DNA of 64,000 nucleotides, from contig JAFDXX010000007.1 in assembly GCA_018267705.1 (NCBI GenBank), positions 62,001-126,000 of the forward strand. Direction: 5' to 3'. This document shows, piece by piece, positions 52,027 to 60,791 of this stretch. The first letter of the stretch is position 1. The number at the start of each line of letters is the position of its first letter. The notes beneath the pieces are model-generated. The model saw nothing but the letters and a program-made list of their open reading frames with translations, ran no database searches and was not told the DNA's origin. Source of the stretch: Bacteroidota bacterium (GTDB lineage: Bacteria; Bacteroidota; Bacteroidia; Chitinophagales; Chitinophagaceae). The translations under genes were made by a program, and so were the position numbers.

Positions 52027-54477
52027 TTACTTCAACAAATAAGTATCAAATAACTTTAAAATACGTTTGTATTCATCTGTCCAGCTGCTAGGTTCTACAA
52101 AACCATGATCTTCAAGAGGGTAAATAGCTATTTCCCAATTATCTTTTCCTAATTCAATTAAGCGTTGATTTAAACGTACTGCATCTTGAAAGTTTACATT
52201 TACATCAACCACGCCATGACAAATTAATAAATGATTTTTTAAACCTGCTGCATGATTAATAGGTGATGAACGTGCATAAGCAATACTATCTGTAAACGGT
52301 TCGTTTAAAATATTTGAGGTATAACCGTGATTGTAATGTGCCCAATCGGTAACCGGGCGTAATGCTGCACCGGCCTTAATGACATCGGGTGCAGTAAACA
52401 TGGCCATCAAGGTCATAAAACCTCCATAACTTCCGCCATACATACCAATTCTATTTTTATCTATGCCTAATGCTTTTACTAAATAATTGGCAGCATCTAC
52501 TTCATCATCTAAATCTTTTCCACCCATAAATCTATAAATACCTGTACGCCAATCTCTGCCATAACCACTGCTTGCTCTATAATCTACTTCTATAACTGTA
52601 TAACCTTTATCTGCTAATAAATTATTAAACATTTGTTCGCGGAAATAACTGCTAAACCAATAATGTACATTTTGTAAATAGCCTGCACCATGCACAAAAA
52701 TTACGGCTGCACCATTTTTTGTTTCGGCTTTGGGTTCATATAATCTTGCATAAATAGGTTGGCCGTCTCTTGCAGTTATAGTAAATATTTTGGTATCTCT
52801 CCATGCATAACTTTTGTATTCATTGCTTTCTGCTTTATTGGTTATTTGTGTGGGTTTTTTATTTGTTAGATTTTCTTGAACAAATAATTCCCATGGTTTT
52901 GTTATGTATGAATAACGATAAGCAATATTTTTTTCATCGGGAGATAATGTTATTTCATAACCTCCTGTCATACTTGTAATTTTTTCTTTATTTGTTCCGT
53001 CAACTTTTATTTTATACCAATTTTGTTTTCCGGGATGTTCTTCGTTGGTAAGCAAATAAAAATGTTGTTTGTTTTTACTTAAGGCAACTTCTTGTATTTC
53101 GTATTTACCTTGTGTTAAAGCTGTTTTTGTATTGGTATTGAAATGATAAGTGTATAAATGTGAGTAACCGGAAACTTCACTCTGAAAATAAAAAATATCA
53201 TTTGTTATAAAACCTTCGCTTGCACGAAAGCCGGAAGTGCCGGGGCCTCCAATCCATGCTTCATCACGTTGGCGATCTATACATGTTAGCTTACCTGTTT
53301 CAGGATTTAACGAAACAATCCATCTATCTTTATTGTCTTGTGAGCGAACATCTAATACGGCAATGGTTCCGTTCTCATTCCAAACTACATTACCAAAGTT
53401 TACACTGCGAGGAGTTGCTTTTTTGTTAGCGAATTTTTTAGGATAATCTTTATAATAATCGGGAAAATCTGTAATACCGGGCAAGGAATCTGTACTTATT
53501 TTTATAACTGTATCTTTTTCTTTATTGTATAAATAAAATTCGTAAGTGCCTAATGTATTACCCACTTTTGTACGCCCTGCAATATCGGTAGTATAGCCAC
53601 TTTCGGTAACATAATCGGGTACAATAGTGTTTTTATTATTTGCCGGAGTTGTATATAAACGATAAGTTATAATAGTTCCGCCGGGGTTTATTTGTAAACT
53701 TTGTAATTGTTTTTCTTCTATATTAATTGTTTTTAATATATCAGTTTCTTTGTTTGCTTTTAAAAATGCTGCTCTTGCATCCCTTTTTTCTTTTCTCGTT
53801 TTTAATACATCAGAAGTTGCTAATGATTGTTGTTGTAAAAATTTATCTTGTTGGTTTCCGTTTGTCATGTTATTGCCACCGCCAAAATTGCCTGCAATTT
53901 GCCTTCCTCCACCTTGAAAATTGCCACCGCCACCTCTATTGCCTCCGTTTGCAAATGCAGATGCAGTAGGCGTTTCGGCATTATGTGCAATATTGGTAAG
54001 TTGCTGTGTAATGCCTGTTTTAATGTTCCATGCAAATAAATTTTGATTTTTATTATACGCAATCCATTCATTGTTTACAATAAATTTGGGGTTGTTTTCA
54101 AAATCTTCTGTTTGTGTAATACGAGTGGTTTTATTTGTTTTAATATCTAACAAAAACAAATCTCCTTTATATACATACACCATTTGTGTATAGTTGCTGT
54201 TATATACGCCGTTGCTCATAGCGTTTTGTAAAGCAATATTGTTATACTTAATTTTTGAGATTTCTTTAGTGGTTAAATCATACGCATAAGTTGAATCGGA
54301 AATATTTCCATCTGGGTTCCAGTTAAAAAATATTTGTTTACTATCCCAACTCCAACTAATGTTAGAAGGTTGTGTGCCCATCCATTTAGGATCTCGCATA
54401 ATTTTTTCAACAGTTAATTGTGCGTTAACAATAATAACAGAAGAAAGTGTAAACAGAAGAAGATGAATTTTTCTCAT
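52027..54477 (-). CDS. S9 family prolyl-oligopeptidase/DPP IV-like peptidase
   Basis: The 816-aa product has a signal peptide (MRKIHLLLFTLSSVIIVNAQ), an N-terminal beta-propeller domain (to about 550) and a C-terminal alpha/beta-hydrolase domain with nucleophile Ser in GMYGGSYGGFMTL, Asp in CHGVVDVNVNF and His in PLEDHGF. It should cleave peptides after Pro or Ala in the periplasm or outside. Oddly, the propeller carries a glycine/asparagine-rich insertion (about residues 174-205, GNRGGGGNFQGGG type), not typical of the family. It is monocistronic, with a consensus -7 element upstream. Confidence 0.92.
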   Translation of the reverse strand: MRKIHLLLFTLSSVIIVNAQLTVEKIMRDPKWMGTQPSNISWSWDSKQIFFNWNPDGNISDSTYAYDLTTKEISKIKYNNIALQNAMSNGVYNSNYTQMVYVYKGDLFLLDIKTNKTTRITQTEDFENNPKFIVNNEWIAYNKNQNLFAWNIKTGITQQLTNIAHNAETPTASAFANGGNRGGGGNFQGGGRQIAGNFGGGNNMTNGNQQDKFLQQQSLATSDVLKTRKEKRDARAAFLKANKETDILKTINIEEKQLQSLQINPGGTIITYRLYTTPANNKNTIVPDYVTESGYTTDIAGRTKVGNTLGTYEFYLYNKEKDTVIKISTDSLPGITDFPDYYKDYPKKFANKKATPRSVNFGNVVWNENGTIAVLDVRSQDNKDRWIVSLNPETGKLTCIDRQRDEAWIGGPGTSGFRASEGFITNDIFYFQSEVSGYSHLYTYHFNTNTKTALTQGKYEIQEVALSKNKQHFYLLTNEEHPGKQNWYKIKVDGTNKEKITSMTGGYEITLSPDEKNIAYRYSYITKPWELFVQENLTNKKPTQITNKAESNEYKSYAWRDTKIFTITARDGQPIYARLYEPKAETKNGAAVIFVHGAGYLQNVHYWFSSYFREQMFNNLLADKGYTVIEVDYRASSGYGRDWRTGIYRFMGGKDLDDEVDAANYLVKALGIDKNRIGMYGGSYGGFMTLMAMFTAPDVIKAGAALRPVTDWAHYNHGYTSNILNEPFTDSIAYARSSPINHAAGLKNHLLICHGVVDVNVNFQDAVRLNQRLIELGKDNWEIAIYPLEDHGFVEPSSWTDEYKRILKLFDTYLLK

Positions 54478-54499
54478 AATGCAGTGTATTTGCTTATTT

Positions 54500-54507
54500 C
54501 AAATGTA
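54500..54507 (-). promoter_or_regulatory. -7 element for the S9 peptidase gene
   Basis: The minus strand reads TACATTTG, an exact TAnnTTTG match, 22 bases upstream of the ATG at 54477. Confidence 0.5.
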
Positions 54508-54585
54508 TTAAATGCAAAATAGAAGGATGAATTTATTTTATGAAAGGGCGAATATGGATAAGAAAATAAAATTTTCAGAAACAGT

Positions 54586-55356
54586 TTATATTTCTCTTTT
54601 CATTCTATTTTTTACTTCATCAAATTGTAAATCGTAATCATTACGCAGTGTGCCCATCCACCTATCCCACCACAAAAAATATAAACCATAATTGCCTTTA
54701 AAAAACTGATGATGTTGATTGTGATTTACTGAAGTGTTAATCCATTTTCCTAACCAATGTTTATTAAAATTTTTAGGGTATAATTCATATCCTAAATGCC
54801 CATACACATTATAAATAATCATAAATAAAAAAAAGAAAAAGAAATGCCAAAAAGTAATGGGCATTATAAAAACAAACACTACAAAAATACCTGCTTCAAC
54901 AAGTGCTTCTGTTGGTTGAAACGAATAGGCAGCCCAAGGAGACGGGTTGGTTGATTTATGATGCACTACATGAAAGAGCTTAAATAATTTAGGATGATGC
55001 ATTAAACGGTGCATCCAATAAAAATATGCATCGTGAATAATAAACATTACAGGAAAAGCCAACCCAAACCATAACATGCCATATTGATGAATATCTGTAT
55101 AAAAAAATGTGTGCTGCCTTATTGATGTTCCTAAAATTGTTGCAGGTACTAACGCAAAAATGAGCATGGTAATTACAGAATAAAAAATTTCTCTTTTATA
55201 ATCTTTCTTAACCGGGAAACGGAGTTGAATTTTTTTAAACGAAATTTTATTTTTAAGTAACACATACCATATTAGCCAAACAATTCCTGCAAAAACAAAA
55301 TAGCGTAAAGAAACGTTTTTAAGTGTAGTAGTAAAGTGTTGCCAAAAAGGATTCAT
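54586..55356 (-). CDS. Sterol desaturase/fatty acid hydroxylase family protein
   Basis: This 256-aa membrane di-iron protein has the histidine-box motifs of the family: HDAYFYWMHRLMHH, HVVHH and HNQHHQFF (three His boxes), on about four helices. The family hydroxylates or desaturates lipids; a role in lipid or carotenoid modification is plausible but not shown. It follows the flavin reductase gene by nine bases on the same strand, so the two may be co-expressed. Confidence 0.88.
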   Translation of the reverse strand: MNPFWQHFTTTLKNVSLRYFVFAGIVWLIWYVLLKNKISFKKIQLRFPVKKDYKREIFYSVITMLIFALVPATILGTSIRQHTFFYTDIHQYGMLWFGLAFPVMFIIHDAYFYWMHRLMHHPKLFKLFHVVHHKSTNPSPWAAYSFQPTEALVEAGIFVVFVFIMPITFWHFFFFFLFMIIYNVYGHLGYELYPKNFNKHWLGKWINTSVNHNQHHQFFKGNYGLYFLWWDRWMGTLRNDYDLQFDEVKNRMKREI

Positions 55357-55365
55357 ACAATAAAG

Positions 55366-56259
55366 TTATACATTCTCATCTGCTAATAATACTTGCCATG
55401 CTTCATTAACCTTTCCTTTATCTAATAAAGTAGCAGCATAGCAATGTAATTCTTTTTCCATTTCGGTTGGATTAATAGAAAAATATTGAATAATATTTTT
55501 TAATTGCTCATCTTCAAACGAAACATTTACTTGTGGTAATTGTTGCACATTTGCCAATTGTCCTAAATGATTGCCTGTTAATATTTTACTGTTGCGAATA
55601 TCTTGTGGTAATGCATCTATACCAATTCCTAATTCTGTATTGGGTTTAGCTACAGTAAACAAATTATTCGAATTAATTACTGCATAATAGTCTCCGCCCA
55701 ATCTTGCAATATGATGTATTTTTTGTTGGTCAATCATGCTGCCTTCTTCATTCAAAATACTTTCATCTACATGCATATATAAAACTTCGGCAATAATTAA
55801 TTGTCCTGCTCCGCCTTGTTCACCCAAGCTTTTTATTTCATTCACTTTACATTCTATTTTTATTTTAGCTTCTTTAACCATTGGTGGTTTTACAATAGTT
55901 GCTTGTTGTTTAGTGAAACCAGCTTTAATAAATTCATCAATATTTTTTGCATACTCGCAACTGCTTAAACTTACTTGTTGCACCATATTATAATCGCAAA
56001 TATTTATTACCACTTCGGCAACTTCTCTAACATTTAATAAAGTATGTTTTAAAGAATTGGTTCTTCCGCTACGTGAAGGAGAAAAAATAATAATAGGCGG
56101 ATTGGTTGAAAACAAATTAAAGAATGAAAACGGGCTTAAGTTTACATTGCCATCTTTATCAATAGTACTTGCAAATGCAATGGGGCGTGGAGCAATTGCA
56201 TGTTGCAACCATGCTTGGCGTTTGGGAAGAGGGAGTTCTTGTATATTGATTGTTTTCAT
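55366..56259 (-). CDS. Flavin reductase-like, FMN-binding split-barrel protein
   Basis: This 297-aa protein starts with the split-barrel FMN-binding core (QHAIAPRPIAFASTIDKDG, NLSPFSFFNLFSTNPP, SPSRSGRTNSLKHT), as in the flavin reductase/DIM6/NTAB family. It has a C-terminal extension of about 80 residues. It probably binds FMN and reduces it or acts on small molecules. It lies between a desaturase-family gene and a fumarylacetoacetase-like gene, all on the minus strand. The pathway is unclear. Confidence 0.88.
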   Translation of the reverse strand: MKTINIQELPLPKRQAWLQHAIAPRPIAFASTIDKDGNVNLSPFSFFNLFSTNPPIIIFSPSRSGRTNSLKHTLLNVREVAEVVINICDYNMVQQVSLSSCEYAKNIDEFIKAGFTKQQATIVKPPMVKEAKIKIECKVNEIKSLGEQGGAGQLIIAEVLYMHVDESILNEEGSMIDQQKIHHIARLGGDYYAVINSNNLFTVAKPNTELGIGIDALPQDIRNSKILTGNHLGQLANVQQLPQVNVSFEDEQLKNIIQYFSINPTEMEKELHCYAATLLDKGKVNEAWQVLLADENV

Positions 56260-56365
56260 ATATGATACTTATGTAGCCATTTTAAAAAGAAGTAAAACAA
56301 CAAAGAGAAATCTTAATAAATAATTTTTGTTTTGAGGTATTTCATTTTGCTCGATATAGCGGATA

Positions 56366-57373
56366 TTATTTTTTCTTTTTTGCAAGAATTGAAAAATCAT
56401 TTTCTTCTTTTACAATAGTGTTGGTTATTTTTCCTATGCCATCTATTTCCATCTCAACCGTATCGCCAGCTTGCAGCCATTGTTCTGTATAATTTGCATC
56501 ATTTAATTTTCCGGTACCATTTAATTCTAAAAAGCAACCTGTACCTACTGTTCCGCTGCCAATAACATCTCCGGGAAAAACAGTTGCACCATAACTGCAG
56601 CGTTCTATAATTTCAGCAAATGTCCAATCCATATCTGCAACATTGCCTTCACTTACTTGTTTGCCATTTACCCAACATTTCATTTTTAAATTCCAATTTT
56701 TTCCAATATGATTTTCTTTGCAAGCAACTTCAAATGGTTGCAATTCATCTAACGTAACCAAACAAGGGCCAATAACGGTGCTAAAATCTTTCCCTTTAGC
56801 AGGACCTAAATTCAATAACATTTCTTCCATTTGTAAAGTGCGGGCACTCATATCATTCATAATCATTAATCCGCCAATATAATTATCTGCTTCTTCGGCA
56901 GTAATATTTCTTCCTGTTTTACAAATTACAATAGCAGCTTCTAATTCAAAATCTAATTTATTAAAATGATCGGGCATGCAACGAATTTCTCCCGGGCCTT
57001 GTATGCTATGATGGTTGGTGAAATAAAAAATGGGATATTGATCAAACTCAGGAATCATAGGCACTTTGCGGTTTCTGCGTGCTGCTGCTACGTGTTGCCT
57101 AAAAGCATATCCATCTCTACAACTAGAGGGGAAAGGTATAGGTGCCAACAATTGTATGTTTTGCAAATTGATTCCTTTTTCTTTTCCAATTCTGCCCTCA
57201 ACAATTGCAGCATTTATTTGTTGTGCCAGCGGAAACATATCTTCCCAAAACTGCAAAAACATATTCATATTTCCGGGCAGTTCGGGGTGTATTAAATCGC
57301 AATCATATAAAAAATTATTTACTAAAAATGCTAATTGATCTGTTTCGTCTTTTAAATAAGAAACCAGTTTCAT
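56366..57373 (-). CDS. Fumarylacetoacetate hydrolase family protein
   Basis: This 335-aa enzyme has the FAH C-terminal fold: substrate/metal residues in KLDFELEAAIVICKTG (Glu-x-Glu), DMSARTLQMEEM, AKGKDFSTVIGPCLVTLDEL and PGDVIGSGTVGTGC. It could be a true fumarylacetoacetase-like enzyme of tyrosine breakdown or a related C-C hydrolase; the pathway partners homogentisate dioxygenase and HPPD are not in the window. A TACTTTCG element lies upstream at 57391-57398. Confidence 0.88.
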   Translation of the reverse strand: MKLVSYLKDETDQLAFLVNNFLYDCDLIHPELPGNMNMFLQFWEDMFPLAQQINAAIVEGRIGKEKGINLQNIQLLAPIPFPSSCRDGYAFRQHVAAARRNRKVPMIPEFDQYPIFYFTNHHSIQGPGEIRCMPDHFNKLDFELEAAIVICKTGRNITAEEADNYIGGLMIMNDMSARTLQMEEMLLNLGPAKGKDFSTVIGPCLVTLDELQPFEVACKENHIGKNWNLKMKCWVNGKQVSEGNVADMDWTFAEIIERCSYGATVFPGDVIGSGTVGTGCFLELNGTGKLNDANYTEQWLQAGDTVEMEIDGIGKITNTIVKEENDFSILAKKKK

Positions 57374-57409
57374 TGTATAAAATTTTTGTGGCGAAAGTAG
57401 AAGATTTTA

Positions 57410-58555
57410 CTATTTTAATTTTTGTAATTGTTTAGCGGCTTTTTCTAACGTATCTTTTTCTTTGGCAAAACAAAAACGCAATACTTTATTATCAGTAGCA
57501 TTGGTATAGAATGCCGATACAGGTATGGTGGCTACGCCAAATTCTTTTGTTAATCTTACCGCTAATTCCTTATCTGTTTCATTGGTAAAATGATAGCTGT
57601 AACATTCAAAATAACTTCCGTGTGATGGAATGCAATTGAAAGGAGTTTGTTTCATTAATTCACGTAAATAATCTCGTTTTTCTTGCATAATATTTCCTAC
57701 TTCTAAGTAAGCATTTTTATGCAATATGTATTCTGCTAAAGCATATTGTTGTGGTGTGTTGCAACTAAAACAATTAAACTGGTGTACTTTTCTAAACTCT
57801 TTCATTAAAGCTGCAGATGCAATGCAGTAGCCAATTTTCCAGCCTGTGCAATGGTAGGTTTTACCAAAAGAAAAACACACAAAACTTCTTTCCATTAAAT
57901 CGGTATGGCGTAAAATTGATTGATGTTGCATGCCATCAAAAACTAAATGTTCATACACTTCATCGCTAACAATAATAATATTTGTATTGGCAACAATTTC
58001 TTTCAACGCAACAATATCTTCTTCTGTTAAAACAGCTCCTGTTGGGTTATGTGGCGAGTTAATAATAATAGCTTTTGTTTTATTGTTAATTTTTGTTTTT
58101 ACTTCCTGCCATGGAATACTATAATCAGGATATTGTAATGAAATACAAATTGCTTTTGCTCCGTTTATTTCAATGTTGGGAATGTAACTATCATAACAAG
58201 GTTCAAACACAATTACTTCGTCATCTTTTTCAAGAATGGTTGTTAATGCGGTGTAAATTGCATAAGTGCCGCCGGGCGTTATGGTAATGTCTGTTTCGGA
58301 ATTAATATTACCATCATACAACATATTATATTTTTCTGCTATTCTTTCTCTAAGTAACCCATAGCCCGCCATATGTGTATATTGGTTTTTCCCTTTTTGC
58401 ATAGCATCTGCAACTAAAGCAATCAACTCTTTATTCATTAAAAAATCAGGAAAGCCCTGACCAAGGTTAATTGCTTTGTGTGTAATTGCCAACGAGCTCA
58501 TAGTTGTAAAAATAGTAGTACCAACTTGGGGCAATTTTGAATGTAAGGCAAGCAT
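57410..58555 (-). CDS. PLP-dependent aminotransferase, class I/II (methionine/kynurenine type)
   Basis: Start set at the ATG at 58555, giving 381 aa (an upstream TTG is less likely). This fold-type I enzyme has VFEPCYDSYIPNI, INSPHNPTGAVL, IIVSDEVYEHLVF and the PLP lysine in SFGKTYHCTGWKIGY. It begins LPQVGTTIFTTMSSLA and LGQGFPDF, the pattern of YbdL/kynurenine aminotransferase-type enzymes that transaminate methionine and aromatic amino acids. The adjacent FAH gene suggests amino-acid metabolism, perhaps tyrosine, but this is inference. Confidence 0.9.
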   Translation of the reverse strand: MLALHSKLPQVGTTIFTTMSSLAITHKAINLGQGFPDFLMNKELIALVADAMQKGKNQYTHMAGYGLLRERIAEKYNMLYDGNINSETDITITPGGTYAIYTALTTILEKDDEVIVFEPCYDSYIPNIEINGAKAICISLQYPDYSIPWQEVKTKINNKTKAIIINSPHNPTGAVLTEEDIVALKEIVANTNIIIVSDEVYEHLVFDGMQHQSILRHTDLMERSFVCFSFGKTYHCTGWKIGYCIASAALMKEFRKVHQFNCFSCNTPQQYALAEYILHKNAYLEVGNIMQEKRDYLRELMKQTPFNCIPSHGSYFECYSYHFTNETDKELAVRLTKEFGVATIPVSAFYTNATDNKVLRFCFAKEKDTLEKAAKQLQKLK

Positions 58556-58670
58556 TAATTGTATGTTATAATTCAAATGTACTGTATAAGAAGAATAATA
58601 ATTATTTTCTTTCTGTTTGGCTTGTCTTAAAAAAATCAGGTTATTTGCAAACGAAACAATTCAATTATAC

Positions 58671-59387
58671 ATGTTACCAAAATACAAACGTGTTTTACTT
58701 AAACTTTCCGGAGAAGCATTATTGGGCAATCAAAAAAGTGGAGATCCATTTGATCCTAAAGTAATTGAGCAATATGCCATAGATATTAAACAGGTTACAG
58801 ATTTAGGTGTGCAAGTTGCTATTGTGATTGGTGGAGGAAATATTTACAGAGGAATGAATGAGGCCGATAGTGGTATTGAAAGAGCTCATGGAGATTATAT
58901 GGGTATGTTGGCAACTGTAATTAATGCAATGGCCATGCAGGCTATGTTAGAAAAAATTGGTGTTTATACTCGTTTGCAAAGTGCAATAAATATGGAGCAG
59001 GTTGCAGAACCTTATATTCGCCGAAAAGCTTTACGCCATTTAGAAAAAGGGCGTGTAGTAATTTTTGGTGCAGGTACCGGTAACCCTTATTTTACAACCG
59101 ATACGGCAGGAAGTTTAAGAGCTATTGAAATGAAAGCCGATGTTATTTTAAAAGGCACAAGAGTGGATGGAATTTATACCGCAGATCCTGAAAAAGATGC
59201 AACTGCCCAACGTTATGAGAATCTTACGTTTGAAGAATGTATTAGTAAAAATTTGAAGGTGATGGATATGACTGCCTTTACACTTTGCATGGAAAATAAA
59301 TTACCTATTATTGTTTTTGATATGAATGGACCCGGTAATTTATTGCAAGTTGTACAAGGAATGAATGTGGGCACTTTAGTAAAATAA
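58671..59387 (+). CDS. pyrH: Uridylate kinase
   Basis: This 238-aa hexameric enzyme phosphorylates UMP to UDP. It has the amino-acid-kinase fold with [14 protein letters not shown] at the start, [34 protein letters not shown] and [18 protein letters not shown]. The ATG at 58671 is preferred over an in-frame TTG at 58617, which would add a non-family extension. It is divergent from the aminotransferase gene. Confidence 0.95.
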   Translation: MLPKYKRVLLKLSGEALLGNQKSGDPFDPKVIEQYAIDIKQVTDLGVQVAIVIGGGNIYRGMNEADSGIERAHGDYMGMLATVINAMAMQAMLEKIGVYTRLQSAINMEQVAEPYIRRKALRHLEKGRVVIFGAGTGNPYFTTDTAGSLRAIEMKADVILKGTRVDGIYTADPEKDATAQRYENLTFEECISKNLKVMDMTAFTLCMENKLPIIVFDMNGPGNLLQVVQGMNVGTLVK

Positions 59388-59444
59388 TTCATCCGTTTAT
59401 ATAAATATTTTTATGGGTTAAGCAGTAATATTAACTTCACTTTT

Positions 59445-60749
59445 ATGAAGAAATATTTTGCAATTATTTTTACTTTTATTTCAATAGCAGGCAATACACA
59501 AACTCGCTTAACTTTAGATGAAGCTATTAATATTGCTTTAAAAAACAACTACGATATTCAGATTTCTAAAAGCAATGTTGATATTAATAAAATTAATAAC
59601 AACTATGGGGTTGCCGGTGGTTTACCAATTGTTACAGGCACTGTAAGCAATCAAGAATCTGTTGTAAATATTAATCAAAAAGTAAACTCTTCGGTTGGTG
59701 TTTTAAATATAGACCGCAACGGTGCGTCAAGCAACTCATTAAATACAAATGTTAGCGGAAGTATTTTGTTATATAATGGTTTATCGGTAGTTGCTAATAA
59801 AAAACGTTTAGAAAAATTAGAACAACAAAGTCAACAACAATTAATCTCTCAAATACAAACAACCATTGCATCTGTTAGTACCAAATATTTTGATGTAGTA
59901 AGACAAACATTTTATTTAAAGTCATTACAATATTCAATCAATCTATCAAAAAAACAATTAGAATTGGTTGAAATAAAAAAGAATGTTGGCATGGCTAATA
60001 ATGCTGACTTATTTCAATCTCAAATAGATTTAAATGCACGACTGCAAGATTATAAGGCACAAGAATTAATTGTTAGTCAAACAAAAGCAGATTTATTAAC
60101 ACTATTAACAATTAAACCTGATAGTTCTATAATAATAACTGATACAATAATTGTTGAAAAAGATATTATATTAGAAAATATATTAAATAATATAAACGCC
60201 AACGCCGATTTAATTTCGGCAGATAACCAAATACAAATTAATGAGTTAATTGAAAAGCAGGTAGCAGCACAACGCTATCCTGCATTGCGTTTTAGTACCG
60301 GTGTTAGTTTTGGAAGAACTGTAAATGGTGGAGGGCAAATTTTATTAAATCAATCTTATGGGCCCTTTGCGGGTTTAAGTGTTGGCATACCTATATACAA
60401 TGGAGGCGTTTATAAAAAGCAACAACAAGTAGCACAAGTAAATACAAAAATTGCTCAAACACAAAAGCAAAGTTTGCTATTAAGTTTACAAAACAATGCA
60501 GTCAAAACCTATCAAGCATATACCAATAATTTATCTCAGTTGGCTATGCAACAAAATACTTACAATATTTCTTTACAATTAGTACAACTAACTCAACAAC
60601 GCTACCAATTAGCACAGGCAACAATTTTAGAATTGCGTGAAGCACAAAAAAGTTATGAAGATGCAGCCTACCGATTAATCAATTTATCGTTTGCGGCCAA
60701 AGCTGCTACAATTGAATTAAAAAGGTTAGAAAACAAATTGGGCTTATAA
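59445..60749 (+). CDS. TolC-family outer-membrane efflux protein
   Basis: The 434-aa product has a signal peptide (MKKYFAIIFTFISIAGNTQ) and two OEP repeats, each with long coiled-coil helices (for example RLTLDEAINIALKNNYDIQI and ATILELREAQKSYEDAAYRL) around beta segments (GPFAGLSVGIPIYNGG). It should form the outer-membrane tunnel of a tripartite efflux or secretion system. No membrane-fusion or pump gene is next to it in the window. A strong terminator follows. Confidence 0.9.
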   Translation: MKKYFAIIFTFISIAGNTQTRLTLDEAINIALKNNYDIQISKSNVDINKINNNYGVAGGLPIVTGTVSNQESVVNINQKVNSSVGVLNIDRNGASSNSLNTNVSGSILLYNGLSVVANKKRLEKLEQQSQQQLISQIQTTIASVSTKYFDVVRQTFYLKSLQYSINLSKKQLELVEIKKNVGMANNADLFQSQIDLNARLQDYKAQELIVSQTKADLLTLLTIKPDSSIIITDTIIVEKDIILENILNNINANADLISADNQIQINELIEKQVAAQRYPALRFSTGVSFGRTVNGGGQILLNQSYGPFAGLSVGIPIYNGGVYKKQQQVAQVNTKIAQTQKQSLLLSLQNNAVKTYQAYTNNLSQLAMQQNTYNISLQLVQLTQQRYQLAQATILELREAQKSYEDAAYRLINLSFAAKAATIELKRLENKLGL

Positions 60750-60780
60750 AAAGAGGCTGTTTTAAAAAACAGCCTCTTTT
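60749..60780. terminator. Bidirectional terminator between the TolC-type gene and infB
   Basis: AAAAGAGGCTGTTTT (60749-60763) pairs with AAAACAGCCTCTTTT (60766-60780), a perfect 15-bp stem with a 2-nt loop region. Both convergent genes end here. Confidence 0.85.
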
Positions 60781-60791
60781 GTTTGTATAGA

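Noticed and set aside
58556..58576. TTG start for the aminotransferase
   Set aside because: The ATG at 58555 keeps the conserved N-terminus; the extension is not family-like.
58617..58670. TTG start for pyrH with an 18-residue extension
   Set aside because: UMP kinases begin near [10 protein letters not shown]; the ATG at 58671 fits the family length.
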